A DNA stretch of 64,000 nucleotides, from positions 300,759 through 364,758 of the forward strand of contig NZ_JAMQAW010000002.1 in assembly GCF_023701525.1 (NCBI RefSeq). Reading direction: 5' to 3'. Positions within the stretch are counted from its first letter, which is position 1; each line of letters starts with the position of its first letter. This stretch comes from Streptomyces albipurpureus (GTDB lineage: Bacteria > Actinomycetota > Actinomycetes > Streptomycetales > Streptomycetaceae). Shown here piece by piece: positions 17,092-26,199 of this stretch. Under the pieces are notes generated by a model. The model was given only the letters and a program-made list of their open reading frames with translations, was not told the DNA's origin and made no database searches. The translations under genes were made by a program, and so were the position numbers.

Positions 17092-20000
17092 ATGACAGCC
17101 GATCAGAGTGTGCTGAAGATCTACAGCGACCGGACCTACGTACACACCACGATGGTGCGCCACCAGGGGACCGCCCTCGCCTTCGCCTTGGACGACAGGC
17201 GGCGGGTCCTCTACACCGTGCTCGACCTCTCCGTGTACGACGAGAAGCGCGGCGAACTGGACGCCGCCTACTGGTCCGAGAACCCCGTCGAGCTGCCGTT
17301 TCCCGACGAGATCGTCAGAGTCGGCTACGCCCTGGTGGGCGCGACAGCGATGCCCGTGGTCAAGAAGGGCGGCCGGACCGAGGCGGCGGAGGGCCAGGAG
17401 CTCACTCCGGACGAAACCGACGTCTTCCTGTCGAGCACCGCGCGGCTGACCGCCGCGGCGCCGTTCCAGGTGATCTCGGACGGCACCCATGTGGTGGTGC
17501 TGCGCCAGGCGATCGGCTCGGCCCACGCGGACGCGGTGCACGCGCTCGCCGATGGCGGCTCCTCCGCTGACAGCTCGCGTACCGACTTCATCACCTCGGG
17601 CGGGGCGAAGGTGCCGGTGGTCGCCGACACCCTGCTGTGCGACCGGTTCCTCCTGGTCGACGGTCGGCTGAAGCCGGTGTCGGAGGTGCGCTTCCGGCGC
17701 AGCAGGCACAAGAGCGAGCCGGGGTCGGCCAAGGACAGTCTCGGCGCGACCGATATGGACGGCAGGCCGTTCTACGAGCCGACGCAGGAGCTGGCGTTCA
17801 TCCGGAACCTGGCGGAGGGCCGGTTCGCGGCGCTGCTCACCCCCACCGAGGTGCAGGGGCGTCAGCGGTGGCAGTTCTTCGCCCACAACCGGAGCACCGG
17901 GCGCCTTGACTCGTTCAACGTCGAACAGGGCGAGGACGGGCTGTTCAACACCCAGGGCAGCCGGTACTGGACCAGTCCAAGCGCCGACTACAGGGGCTCG
18001 GTGTTCGAGCGGGCGCCGGGCACCTGCCCGTTCACCGGGCTGCCTCTGGTCCCGGTCAGCCCGGACAGCAAGCTCGCCGAGACGGCGGTCCAACTCAACG
18101 GCAGCAGTGCGTATGTGGATCTCGGGGCGGCCACCGCGTTGAAGTTCCAGGGCAAGGCGTACGCGGTGGAGGCGTGGGTGCGGCCCCAGACGGCGGGCGG
18201 TCCCGTGGTCGCGCGCTGGGCGGGGTCGGGTCAGGGCGGATTCCAGCTGCGGATCACCAACACCGGTCAGGTGGTGCTGGATCACAGCGGCGGCTCCGTC
18301 ACCTCCAGCCAGACCGTTCCGGCGGGCACCTACGCGCACATCGCGGCCTCCTTCGACGGCACGGTCGCCACTTTGTACGTCAACGGGGCCTACAGCGCGA
18401 GCGCCGCGCTCGCCTACCCCAACGACAGCACGGCGGCCCTGCGGATCGGCTCGGCGCAGTCCGGCGGCTTCTACAACGGGATCGTCGACGAGGTGCGGAT
18501 CTGGAGCCGGGCCCGCTCGCAGGCGGAGCTGGCGGAGGAGCGGGGGTACCGGCTGATCGGCAACGAACCGGGGCTGATCGGCTACTACCGGCTGGACGAG
18601 GGCGTCGGGACCGCCGTGTACGACCAGACCGACACGGCCGCCCACGGCACGCTCACCGCAGGGGGGACCTGGGTCACCTCCGAGGCCCCGGTCAGCGACC
18701 ACCCCGGGGTCCGCCGCGACAGCTTCACCGTCACCGGGCGCGATGTGGTCTCCGGGCTGTCGGCCGCGCTGTACTACCAGCAGGAAGAGGTCGCCTCCGG
18801 GTACGAGGAGGCCGTCAAGCCCGCCAAGCGGCAGGCCCGGGTGCTGCTGGCCTTCGCGACGCGCCCGACCGGGAGCCCGACGGCCGACGCTCATATCGCG
18901 GCGATCGACTTCGGGGTCGGTGCCGACGGGCGGCTCGCCGCAGTCCCCGATGTGCTGCCGTTGACCGATGTCAGCGTTCCGGCGGCGGCGAGCACCGACC
19001 AGATCACGACCCAGAACAACAAGATCACCCAGCTCGTGGATCAACTCATCGCCATCGAGAGCGACATCCGCGCCCAGGAGACCGAGAAGGCGGGCCTGGA
19101 GTCGGAGATCGAGACGGCCAACCTGGTGGCGGGCAACGATCCATCCAAGTGGATCGTCCGGCTCCGGGTGTCCACCGGCGCCGTCGACGACCCGGCGACA
19201 GCCACCTTCCTGTCGAGCCCTGCCGGGACCGCCGGCGAGTCGCTGGCGCTGACGCGGACCCCCGCGCAGTGGCAGCTGACGCGCGTCCCCGGTACCGCCG
19301 CGGCTTACGGAAACGCCGTGGTCGCACTGGTGCGGATCGGCTCCGCCAATCTGGTCGCCGAGCCGGAGAACAACACCGCGGGCGGCACGGTCAAACTCGT
19401 CAGCCGCTCGCTCACCGGGACCATCCCCGCCTCCGCCCAGTGGGCCGTCAGGGGAAACCCGGGCACCGACTTCCAGCTCCAGAGCATCAACAGCACCCTC
19501 TGGCTGGGGGCCGGCGTCCAGGGAAGCGACCAGCAGGCGCGGCGCTTCCAGATCGAGAAGGTCGGCGTCGCGCCCGACCAGGCACTCAAGGTCAAGGTCG
19601 ACCGGCTCGCCGTGCTCACCGTGACCCTGGCGCAGCGCGGCCAGGACGCCGCCGTCAAGCGGGCGGAACTGACGGCGGCCCGCGAGGAACTGGCCCGGAT
19701 CACGGCCGGTCTGCAGGGCGCCGGAGACCTGGTGCTGCCGGTGCCGCACATCGGCATCGACGCGAGCGGACTGAGCAGCGCGGGCGCCCTGCTGAAGTTC
19801 GCCCGCGGCTCCTCCACTCCCCATCTGATGGACAGCGCCACGGGCCGGGTGGCGCTCTACTTCCGGGGCACGAACGGCCAGTTCTTCGCCGCCTATCTGG
19901 ACACCTCCGCCGTACGCGGGGTGCATCAGCTCGTCGGCAACGGGCTGACCACGCTCTTCACCGCCCGGGACCCCGGAGTCGACCTCACCGGCACCCAGAT

Positions 20001-23000
20001 CAGGGTCGCCGACTGCCTGGTGAACAACGCGGCCGTGGCGGGACTGTGCGAACTGACCGTCACCCGGGGGACGGAGACGGAGACCTTCCCCCGGCTGCCC
20101 CGCCGGGCCCGGGACCTCGCCGCCGCCGTCAACGGCAGCACGGACGAACCGGTGCAGGTGGGCACGGTCGCCAGCGTCTCCGGCGACCAGGTGACCCTCT
20201 CCCAGGCGAGCCGCCTCGCCGTCCCCGCCCCGTCGTATGTGCGGATCGGGAGCACCAACTATCTGGTGAACACGGCCGCCCCGGTGGGGTCGACCACTTT
20301 ACGGGTGGTTCCCTCGCCGCCGGCCGGCGTCACGACCGGCACCCCGGTGTCGCTGGTCCGCTACGACACCGACCGCGCCACCTCCACCCGGCCGGGGGTC
20401 TCCCTGGCCGAGGGCTCCCGCTGGATCACGGTCAGCGCCGACAAGGGCGACCTCTCCGTGCCGAACGGAACGGCGACCCTGCGGGTGACCGGCCACGGGA
20501 GCCGCTGGCGCGGCGACTCCCCGGGCCGCGCGTTCGCCCTCGACGGATACAACCACTGGTTGTCGCTGCCCACCGACCGGCTCGGCCAGGTCACCGTAGC
20601 CGGCGACCTGACCTTCGAGGCCTGGGTCAACCCCACGTCCCTCGTCGCCGGGCGCTCCCGGGTACTGCATCTGAAGAGCGAAGCGACCAAGGCCGGGCTC
20701 GGCCTCTCCCCCGAGCCGGTCGGCGGCGGCATCGTTCTGAACGGTACCGACATCGCCATGGCGATTCCCGGCGCGGACCCCACCGGCACCGATTTCACCA
20801 TCGAGTGCTGGCTCCAGCGCACTACCGGGCGGACGGTCCCGGACACCATCGTGGCGATCGGGACGAACGGACTGAGCGTTGGGTTCACCGCCGACGGCAA
20901 ATTCAGCTTCGGCTTCACCGGGGAGGTGCTAACCACCACCACGGCCTACCCCGACGGCGACTGGCACCACTGGGCGGTCGCCTTCGACCGCACCACCCGG
21001 GTCCAGACCATCGTGCGGGACGGGGTGGAGGTCGCGCGCCGCACCGCCGCCACGCTCCCGAGCGGCACGAACCAGCTCATCGTGGGCCGCTCCGACAGCG
21101 GGACCGTCCGGTGCTTCTCGGGCAGGCTGGCCGAACTGCGGACCTGGAACAGGGCACGGTCCGACGCCGATGTCGACGCCGCCAGGAACCGCCGGGTCCC
21201 GCCCCGTGAACCGGGGCTGACCGGCGCGTGGATCTACGACCGGACCCGCGACCAGATGAACCAGTTCCCCGATCTCAGCGCGCAGCAGCGAAACGGCGGG
21301 GTCTGGGGCAGCACCGGCGCCGGGGGCACGGGCGCCCAGTGCAGTTCCGCGATCTCGACCTACCAGGTGCAGGCGGGCGTGGCCAACAGGTACCGCAGGA
21401 GCCGGGAGACATATCCGGTCGGCGACTGGGCGCATCTGGCGGTCGTGCACGAGCAGTCCTGGGCGCTGTCGTTCGACGGGTCCTCCTGGGCGGACACCCC
21501 CGACTCCGACGCCCTCGATGTGACGGGGGATCTGACCATCGAGGTGTTCGGCACCGTGGACGCCCTCGGCACCCGGCAGGGGCTGGTCTCCAAGGGACGG
21601 CTCGGCGACGGAGCGGGCGGCAGCGTCCCGTACCAGTTCTCGGTACTGGCGAACGGGAAGCTGGAGTTCGCGTTCGAGGAGCCGGGGCCCAGCGTGCGCC
21701 GCCTCACCTCCGCCTCCGCGGTGACCGCCGGATTCCACCGGTTCGCGGTGGTGCGCAAGGCGGGCCGCGCCACCCAGGAGGTGAAGGCCCCCAAGCAGAT
21801 CACCTACACCGACACCAGCGGCGCGACCCAGACCAAGACCGTCGATGTCGTGGAGCGGGTGGACGCCAAGGCCTGGGACGACATCCGGTTCGTGGTGGAC
21901 GGCGTCGAGATCGGCACCAGCCGCTATGACGGGGCCGGGCCGCGCGGCAACGACGGAGCACTGGAGATCGGCCGGGCCCGGGAGGGCACCGTGGCCAATG
22001 GGCTGAAGGGGACCATCGGCGAGGTCCGGATCTGGGGCAAGGCCCGGGAGACCAATCAGCTCGGCACCGCGATCCAGCCCCGGGACGAAGGGCTGCTGGG
22101 CCGCTGGACCTTCGAGGAGAACACCGGCAACACCAGCGCCGACACCGCGGCCGGACAGGATCTCAAGCTGCGGGGGGCGCGCTGGACCGCCGACCCCGAC
22201 CCGGCCGCCGGCTCCCTCCAGGTCTACCGCAACGGACAGTCCATCCCCTGTGACTTCCTCAGCGACAACCCGCTGTTCGAGGCAGATGAAGAGGACCAGC
22301 TCACCCTGGGCGGCAAGACCCGGACCGGACGTGCGGTCACCGACACCCTCGGCGGGACCCTGGAAGAAGTGCGGCTCTGGCGCACCGCCCGCACCCCCGA
22401 GCAGTTGCTCGACAATCTGTTCACCCGTCTCAAGGGCGACAAGCAGGACCTGGTGGCCTACTGGCCCTTCGACACCGACACCGGCACCACGGCCTCCGAC
22501 GCCGTCCGCGACCACTCCCTGCGCGGGAACAATCTCGCGATCGGCACGGACAGCGGCCGGCCCCGGATCGTGCTGTCCACCGCCCCGGTGTCCCATGACA
22601 CCGCCATCGTGCGCTCCGCGCTGGCGGGCGTCCGAACCGCGTTCCACGAGCTGATCAGCGCGTCTCCGGCGGCCACCGAGTACGCCGACCTCCAGTACAC
22701 CCGCAGCGGGGAGGCGTACGGCGTCCTCAAGCGCTGCTACTCCCATCTGGTGAACGGGACCTGGCGGCTGACCGCGGGTTACAAGGTCGGCGACCTGGTC
22801 AGCGAATGGGTGAGCCAGGTGCAGTTCGACCCCCAGCTCATCGGCTATATCGAGGGCGCGCCGCCGGTCCCGTCGGAGAACCTCACCGGGGGCACCGACC
22901 CGGCCGGCTGCTCCAGCGTCGTCTTCCAGCAGGCCGACGAGGTCACCTCCACCCTCTCCTCCGCCCGGGAGCGCAGCGCCGATGTGGCGTTCAGCATCTC

Positions 23001-24507
23001 GGCCGGGGAGGAGATCGACGAGAGCGTGCTGCTGATCATGGCGCCGCTGGGGATCGGTACGGCCACCCCGGCGGTGGAGGTCGCGCTCCAGGGCCGGATC
23101 GGCGGCAGTCTGGAGTTCTCCAACGGCTGGACGGATGAGACCACCGTCGCCCAGGGCGCCAGCACCGCCCGGAACACCTCCGCCACCCTCACCGGCGGTT
23201 GGGAGGACCCGAGCCGTCTCCTGAACAGCGATATCGGCCGCCGATTCGTGCCCGCGAACAACGGCTACGCCCTGGTGCAGTCGGAGACTGCGGATGTGTA
23301 CGCGCTGCGGCTGGCGCACTCGGGGGCGCTGGTGGCATACCGGATGCAGCCCAACCCGGACATCCCCAAGGACTGGAACATCATCACGTTCCCGCTCAAC
23401 CCCCAGTACACCAAGCAGGGCACGCTGGACGGCGCGGTCGGCTTCAACGCCCAGGGCAAGGTGCTCGACCCCGCCTACGCGAACGCCACCCAGCGCGGCG
23501 AGCACAGCTACTTCAAACCCCGCGAGGCGTACGCCATCAAGCGGCGCATCGCGCGGGAGCGGCAGCAACTGGAGAACTACTACGCCAGCGTCTCGACGCA
23601 GACCCATGACGCGGACCCGACCGCGGAGCGGGCCGCGCAGGTGCTGGAGTCCGTGGTCGGGACGGCGCCCGGTGCGCCGGGGAAGAACCCGCCCACCCAG
23701 ACCTCGGGCTCGTTCGCCAACCGGAACATCGCCAACACCTACGTCTGGACCGCCGACGGCGGCTTCTTCGCCGAGACCACCGGGACCGTGGACGTCGTCA
23801 CGGAGAGCACCGGGGGCTCCTACAGCTTCTCCGGCGCGGTCACCGCCTCGCTGGAGGGCGGCTTCGAAGTGGCCGGTATCGGCATCGGCTTCCAGATGGA
23901 CGGCTCGGTAGGCGGCGGGATCAGCGTCACCCGCCAGCGCTCCAAGGAGGCGAGCCGTTCGCACAGCCTGGAGGTGGCCTGCACCCCCACCCGGGATCTG
24001 CAGAAGTACGAGAACGGCCAGCCCAAGTACGACACCGCGGGCAAACCCGTCCGGGTCCCCGGGAAGGTCGACGCGTACCGCTTCATGACCTTCTACCTGG
24101 GTCAGGACACCGACCACTTCGATGACTTCTACCGCAAGGTCGCCGATCCGCTCTGGCTCGCCAACAGCACCGACGCCAACGCGGCGGCGCTGCGCCAGGC
24201 CCGGCACAGCGACCGGAAGCCCCCCTGCTGGCGAGTGCTGCACCGGGTCACCTACGTCTCCCGGATTCTGCCCGCCGTACCGCCCGCGGGCGCGCCGCCG
24301 CTGGAGGGGGCCCTGCGTACCGTCGACGTCCAAAGCAACTACGAGCTGATCCGCCGCCTCGACCCCTACATCCGCACGGCCACCGACTCCTCCGCGGATC
24401 TGGCCGACGCCACCCGCGAGGCGCTCGCCGTCCATCTGCCCCAACTGCTGCCGTACGCGACGGAGATCACCGGCTTCTTCGCGGACTACTACGGCATCAA
24501 CGACTGA
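17092..24507 (+). CDS. Giant multi-LamG protein with nested LamG domains
   Basis: This 2471-residue protein has no signal peptide or clear transmembrane helix. Approximate layout: unrecognised N-terminal region 1-325; LamG/concanavalin-type jellyroll 329-535; coiled coils 634-678 and 830-875 flanking a possible beta-trefoil region (INSTLWLGAGVQGSD); unknown region 880-1140; a composite LamG block 1146-1820; and a C-terminal region 1900-2471. In the composite block one LamG appears interrupted by two complete LamG copies. The C-terminal part has glycine-rich alternating stretches (GRIGGSLEFSNG near 2005; AVTASLEGGFEVAGIGIGF near 2250) that could be amphipathic beta hairpins. It is monocistronic, with A+T-rich sequence upstream and a strong hairpin downstream. 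LamG domains bind glycans or proteins. The function is unknown; surface adhesion or a pore-forming role are guesses. Confidence 0.85.
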   Translation: MTADQSVLKIYSDRTYVHTTMVRHQGTALAFALDDRRRVLYTVLDLSVYDEKRGELDAAYWSENPVELPFPDEIVRVGYALVGATAMPVVKKGGRTEAAEGQELTPDETDVFLSSTARLTAAAPFQVISDGTHVVVLRQAIGSAHADAVHALADGGSSADSSRTDFITSGGAKVPVVADTLLCDRFLLVDGRLKPVSEVRFRRSRHKSEPGSAKDSLGATDMDGRPFYEPTQELAFIRNLAEGRFAALLTPTEVQGRQRWQFFAHNRSTGRLDSFNVEQGEDGLFNTQGSRYWTSPSADYRGSVFERAPGTCPFTGLPLVPVSPDSKLAETAVQLNGSSAYVDLGAATALKFQGKAYAVEAWVRPQTAGGPVVARWAGSGQGGFQLRITNTGQVVLDHSGGSVTSSQTVPAGTYAHIAASFDGTVATLYVNGAYSASAALAYPNDSTAALRIGSAQSGGFYNGIVDEVRIWSRARSQAELAEERGYRLIGNEPGLIGYYRLDEGVGTAVYDQTDTAAHGTLTAGGTWVTSEAPVSDHPGVRRDSFTVTGRDVVSGLSAALYYQQEEVASGYEEAVKPAKRQARVLLAFATRPTGSPTADAHIAAIDFGVGADGRLAAVPDVLPLTDVSVPAAASTDQITTQNNKITQLVDQLIAIESDIRAQETEKAGLESEIETANLVAGNDPSKWIVRLRVSTGAVDDPATATFLSSPAGTAGESLALTRTPAQWQLTRVPGTAAAYGNAVVALVRIGSANLVAEPENNTAGGTVKLVSRSLTGTIPASAQWAVRGNPGTDFQLQSINSTLWLGAGVQGSDQQARRFQIEKVGVAPDQALKVKVDRLAVLTVTLAQRGQDAAVKRAELTAAREELARITAGLQGAGDLVLPVPHIGIDASGLSSAGALLKFARGSSTPHLMDSATGRVALYFRGTNGQFFAAYLDTSAVRGVHQLVGNGLTTLFTARDPGVDLTGTQIRVADCLVNNAAVAGLCELTVTRGTETETFPRLPRRARDLAAAVNGSTDEPVQVGTVASVSGDQVTLSQASRLAVPAPSYVRIGSTNYLVNTAAPVGSTTLRVVPSPPAGVTTGTPVSLVRYDTDRATSTRPGVSLAEGSRWITVSADKGDLSVPNGTATLRVTGHGSRWRGDSPGRAFALDGYNHWLSLPTDRLGQVTVAGDLTFEAWVNPTSLVAGRSRVLHLKSEATKAGLGLSPEPVGGGIVLNGTDIAMAIPGADPTGTDFTIECWLQRTTGRTVPDTIVAIGTNGLSVGFTADGKFSFGFTGEVLTTTTAYPDGDWHHWAVAFDRTTRVQTIVRDGVEVARRTAATLPSGTNQLIVGRSDSGTVRCFSGRLAELRTWNRARSDADVDAARNRRVPPREPGLTGAWIYDRTRDQMNQFPDLSAQQRNGGVWGSTGAGGTGAQCSSAISTYQVQAGVANRYRRSRETYPVGDWAHLAVVHEQSWALSFDGSSWADTPDSDALDVTGDLTIEVFGTVDALGTRQGLVSKGRLGDGAGGSVPYQFSVLANGKLEFAFEEPGPSVRRLTSASAVTAGFHRFAVVRKAGRATQEVKAPKQITYTDTSGATQTKTVDVVERVDAKAWDDIRFVVDGVEIGTSRYDGAGPRGNDGALEIGRAREGTVANGLKGTIGEVRIWGKARETNQLGTAIQPRDEGLLGRWTFEENTGNTSADTAAGQDLKLRGARWTADPDPAAGSLQVYRNGQSIPCDFLSDNPLFEADEEDQLTLGGKTRTGRAVTDTLGGTLEEVRLWRTARTPEQLLDNLFTRLKGDKQDLVAYWPFDTDTGTTASDAVRDHSLRGNNLAIGTDSGRPRIVLSTAPVSHDTAIVRSALAGVRTAFHELISASPAATEYADLQYTRSGEAYGVLKRCYSHLVNGTWRLTAGYKVGDLVSEWVSQVQFDPQLIGYIEGAPPVPSENLTGGTDPAGCSSVVFQQADEVTSTLSSARERSADVAFSISAGEEIDESVLLIMAPLGIGTATPAVEVALQGRIGGSLEFSNGWTDETTVAQGASTARNTSATLTGGWEDPSRLLNSDIGRRFVPANNGYALVQSETADVYALRLAHSGALVAYRMQPNPDIPKDWNIITFPLNPQYTKQGTLDGAVGFNAQGKVLDPAYANATQRGEHSYFKPREAYAIKRRIARERQQLENYYASVSTQTHDADPTAERAAQVLESVVGTAPGAPGKNPPTQTSGSFANRNIANTYVWTADGGFFAETTGTVDVVTESTGGSYSFSGAVTASLEGGFEVAGIGIGFQMDGSVGGGISVTRQRSKEASRSHSLEVACTPTRDLQKYENGQPKYDTAGKPVRVPGKVDAYRFMTFYLGQDTDHFDDFYRKVADPLWLANSTDANAAALRQARHSDRKPPCWRVLHRVTYVSRILPAVPPAGAPPLEGALRTVDVQSNYELIRRLDPYIRTATDSSADLADATREALAVHLPQLLPYATEITGFFADYYGIND

Positions 24508-24596
24508 AACACCGCGGTGTGGGGCTGAGTTCCCGGCGGTACCGACGTTCGCCTGCCCCGCCGCCCTGGGCTGAGCCTGTCTGGGCGGTAGCCGAG

Positions 24597-24642
24597 GAAC
24601 CGGTGCCTCCTCTCGCCTGTGAACGGGAGGAGGCACCGGTTC
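24597..24642 (+). terminator. Strong hairpin terminator after giant LamG gene
   Basis: GAACCGGTGCCTCCTC pairs perfectly with GAGGAGGCACCGGTTC across a 14-base loop, about 90 bp after the stop codon, followed by GGGTTGTTCCTG. The stem is 16 bp and the following sequence is T-rich for this genome, so it probably ends transcription of the giant LamG gene. Confidence 0.75.
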
Positions 24643-24684
24643 GGGTTGTTCCTGTGTGACGGGGGTCAATGGCGTCTCAAGTCG

Positions 24685-25071
24685 CTCCCCGCTGTCCGCG
24701 GCGTTCGCCAGCAGGTCGAGTAGGGCCAGGCCCACGCGGAAGCGGTCGGGAGTATCGCCCTCCCGCAGCCCGAAAGCCGTCCCCATCGCCTCACGCCGAG
24801 AGGCCGGCAACGCGGCGATTGCGGAGAGGACCGGCCCGCGCAGTTGGTGCAGTGCGGCGAAGGCGAAGTCCCTCTCGAACTCGGCCCCCTCGGCCCGCAG
24901 CACGCGCACACCCGCGGCGGACCGCGCGTACCCGAGCAGGGCGGACTTGCCGATCCCGGCCTCGCCGCAGATCACCACACAGCCGCCGTTCCCGACGGTC
25001 AGCGTTGAGGTAGGGACACACCGCCATTCTGCGGCGTACTGGCATCCGCGTCCTGAGCGCGGCTCGGTCAA
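24685..25071 (-). pseudogene. LuxR-type (LAL) regulator ATPase remnant
   Basis: On the minus strand the frame reads CVVICGEAGIGKSALLGYAR (Walker A of large LuxR regulators), then AGVRVLRAEGAEFERDFAFA, ALHQLRGPVLSAI and DRFRVGLALLDLLANAADSG. That is the standard first 120 residues of the ATPase of LAL-type LuxR regulators, normally followed by a Walker B (LLCVVDDA). Homology stops at about 24685 and the frame runs into unrelated antisense sequence of the LamG gene. The usual N-terminus is also poorly preserved. No helix-turn-helix is present. This is a truncated remnant, perhaps left by a deletion that joined it to the LamG locus. Confidence 0.75.
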
Positions 25072-25407
25072 CGCCCATCACCGGGACGTGTCCAACCTCG
25101 CCGGGCCCTGGTCTGCCCGCCCGCTCCGCCCCGTCCGGGCGGGTGGGACCCGAGCGGGCTACGCGATAATGACCTACGAGAACAGGTCGGCCCAGCCGGC
25201 ACGGTGGCATGGGCATCGGTGGAGGCACCTCATGCGTGTGACCTGCACAGGGCGGCCAAGTCCCGGCTGCCGCCCACGTACTGGATCGCGAGCGGCAGCA
25301 CGGCGGGACCGGCAGACGGTAGCGGATGGACGGGCGGGATCCACCAGCCGTCCGGGTGGCGTCCCGATCCCCGATGGCACCCTCACCGCCCACGACGGGG
25401 GATGATC

Positions 25408-25776
25408 ATGCAGTCAGTCACCGGCATGGCCCGCAGCAGCAAGGAGATCTTCCTCCACATCCAGCACGCCGGGGCCTCGGTCTCCCGGACCGTCTGGTGC
25501 GTCGACGTCGGCGGGAGCACCTACATACGTTCCGCCTTCGGGCCCAACAGCCAGTGGTACCGGATGGCGCGGCTGGCGGGCACCGCGCGGGTCGAGATCG
25601 ACGGGACGGCCTGGCCGGTGCGGCTGGAGCTCACCGTCGAGCCCGGCCTCAACCACCGGATCTCGGAGGCGTACCGGGCGAAGTACGAGCGCGCCTGGCC
25701 TGGTCCGGTACGGAGTCTGCTCAGCGCTGACGCGGTCGGCACGACACTGCGGCTCAGACCCCACACGAGGACCTGA
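25408..25776 (+). CDS. DUF2255 family protein
   Basis: The 122-residue cytoplasmic protein matches the pattern of the DUF2255 family: an N-terminal strand TVWCVDVGGSTYIRSAFGPN, the motif QWYRMARLAGTARVEIDGTA and a C-terminal helix ISEAYRAKYER. Proteins of this size and pattern are common in actinomycetes and have no established reaction; some resemble flavin- or F420-binding split-barrel proteins in outline. ATG 25408 is chosen because a GGGGG run ends seven bases upstream; ATG 25402 is an alternative. It stands alone between a LuxR remnant and a convergent terpene-locus gene. Confidence 0.75.
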   Translation: MQSVTGMARSSKEIFLHIQHAGASVSRTVWCVDVGGSTYIRSAFGPNSQWYRMARLAGTARVEIDGTAWPVRLELTVEPGLNHRISEAYRAKYERAWPGPVRSLLSADAVGTTLRLRPHTRT

Positions 25777-26199
25777 GTTACGGCCCGACCGGCCCGGCGA
25801 TGCCGTGCGGGGAGACAAGGCTCGTACAGTGCGGGAGGTCGGCGATTGCGAGCAGCTTTCTGGCAACGCCTGTGTCACGGGTGCCGTCAGGACGCCGGGT
25901 TCGGAAGCAGAGCCCGGACATCCGCCTGAACGCCGCCGGTGGTGTATCCCGGTGCCGAACGGCGCCTCGCCGACAGGGGCGCTCGCGGCGACCCGTCCAC
26001 GCCTGGCCGCCGAGGGCTTCGGGCTGGTTCTGATCGCGCGGTGCTGAGGTGTTCCAGCCTTGTGGCGCCGGATCGAGAACGCCCGGCACGGTGGCGTGGC
26101 TGATCCACGGGGATGTTCCCCGTGGATCAGCCGAGGAAGCGTGGGCCGCTCAGTGGTCCCCGTATCCGGCGGTGTGCTCCGTGGGCCGCGGTGTGCTGG
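25777..26199. other. Convergent intergenic region
   Basis: No gene is supported between the DUF2255 gene and the convergent FAD oxidoreductase gene. The region holds one very strong hairpin, listed separately, close to the end of the oxidoreductase gene. Confidence 0.55.
26098..26132. terminator. Bidirectional terminator hairpin
   Basis: GGCTGATCCACGGGGA and TCCCCGTGGATCAGCC form a perfect 16-bp stem with a three-base TGT loop. It lies between convergent genes, 66 bp past the end of the FAD oxidoreductase gene on the minus strand. There is no T-run on either side, which is common for actinomycete terminators. Confidence 0.8.

Noticed and set aside
16576..19926. Very long minus-strand open frame (1116 codons) and a 1380-codon frame at 20929-25071 opposite the LamG gene
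   Set aside because: They are antisense shadows of the G+C-rich LamG gene, low in recognisable domains and full of Gly/Val/Arg-rich sequence. Only the first 130 codons from 25071 carry real homology (LuxR remnant).
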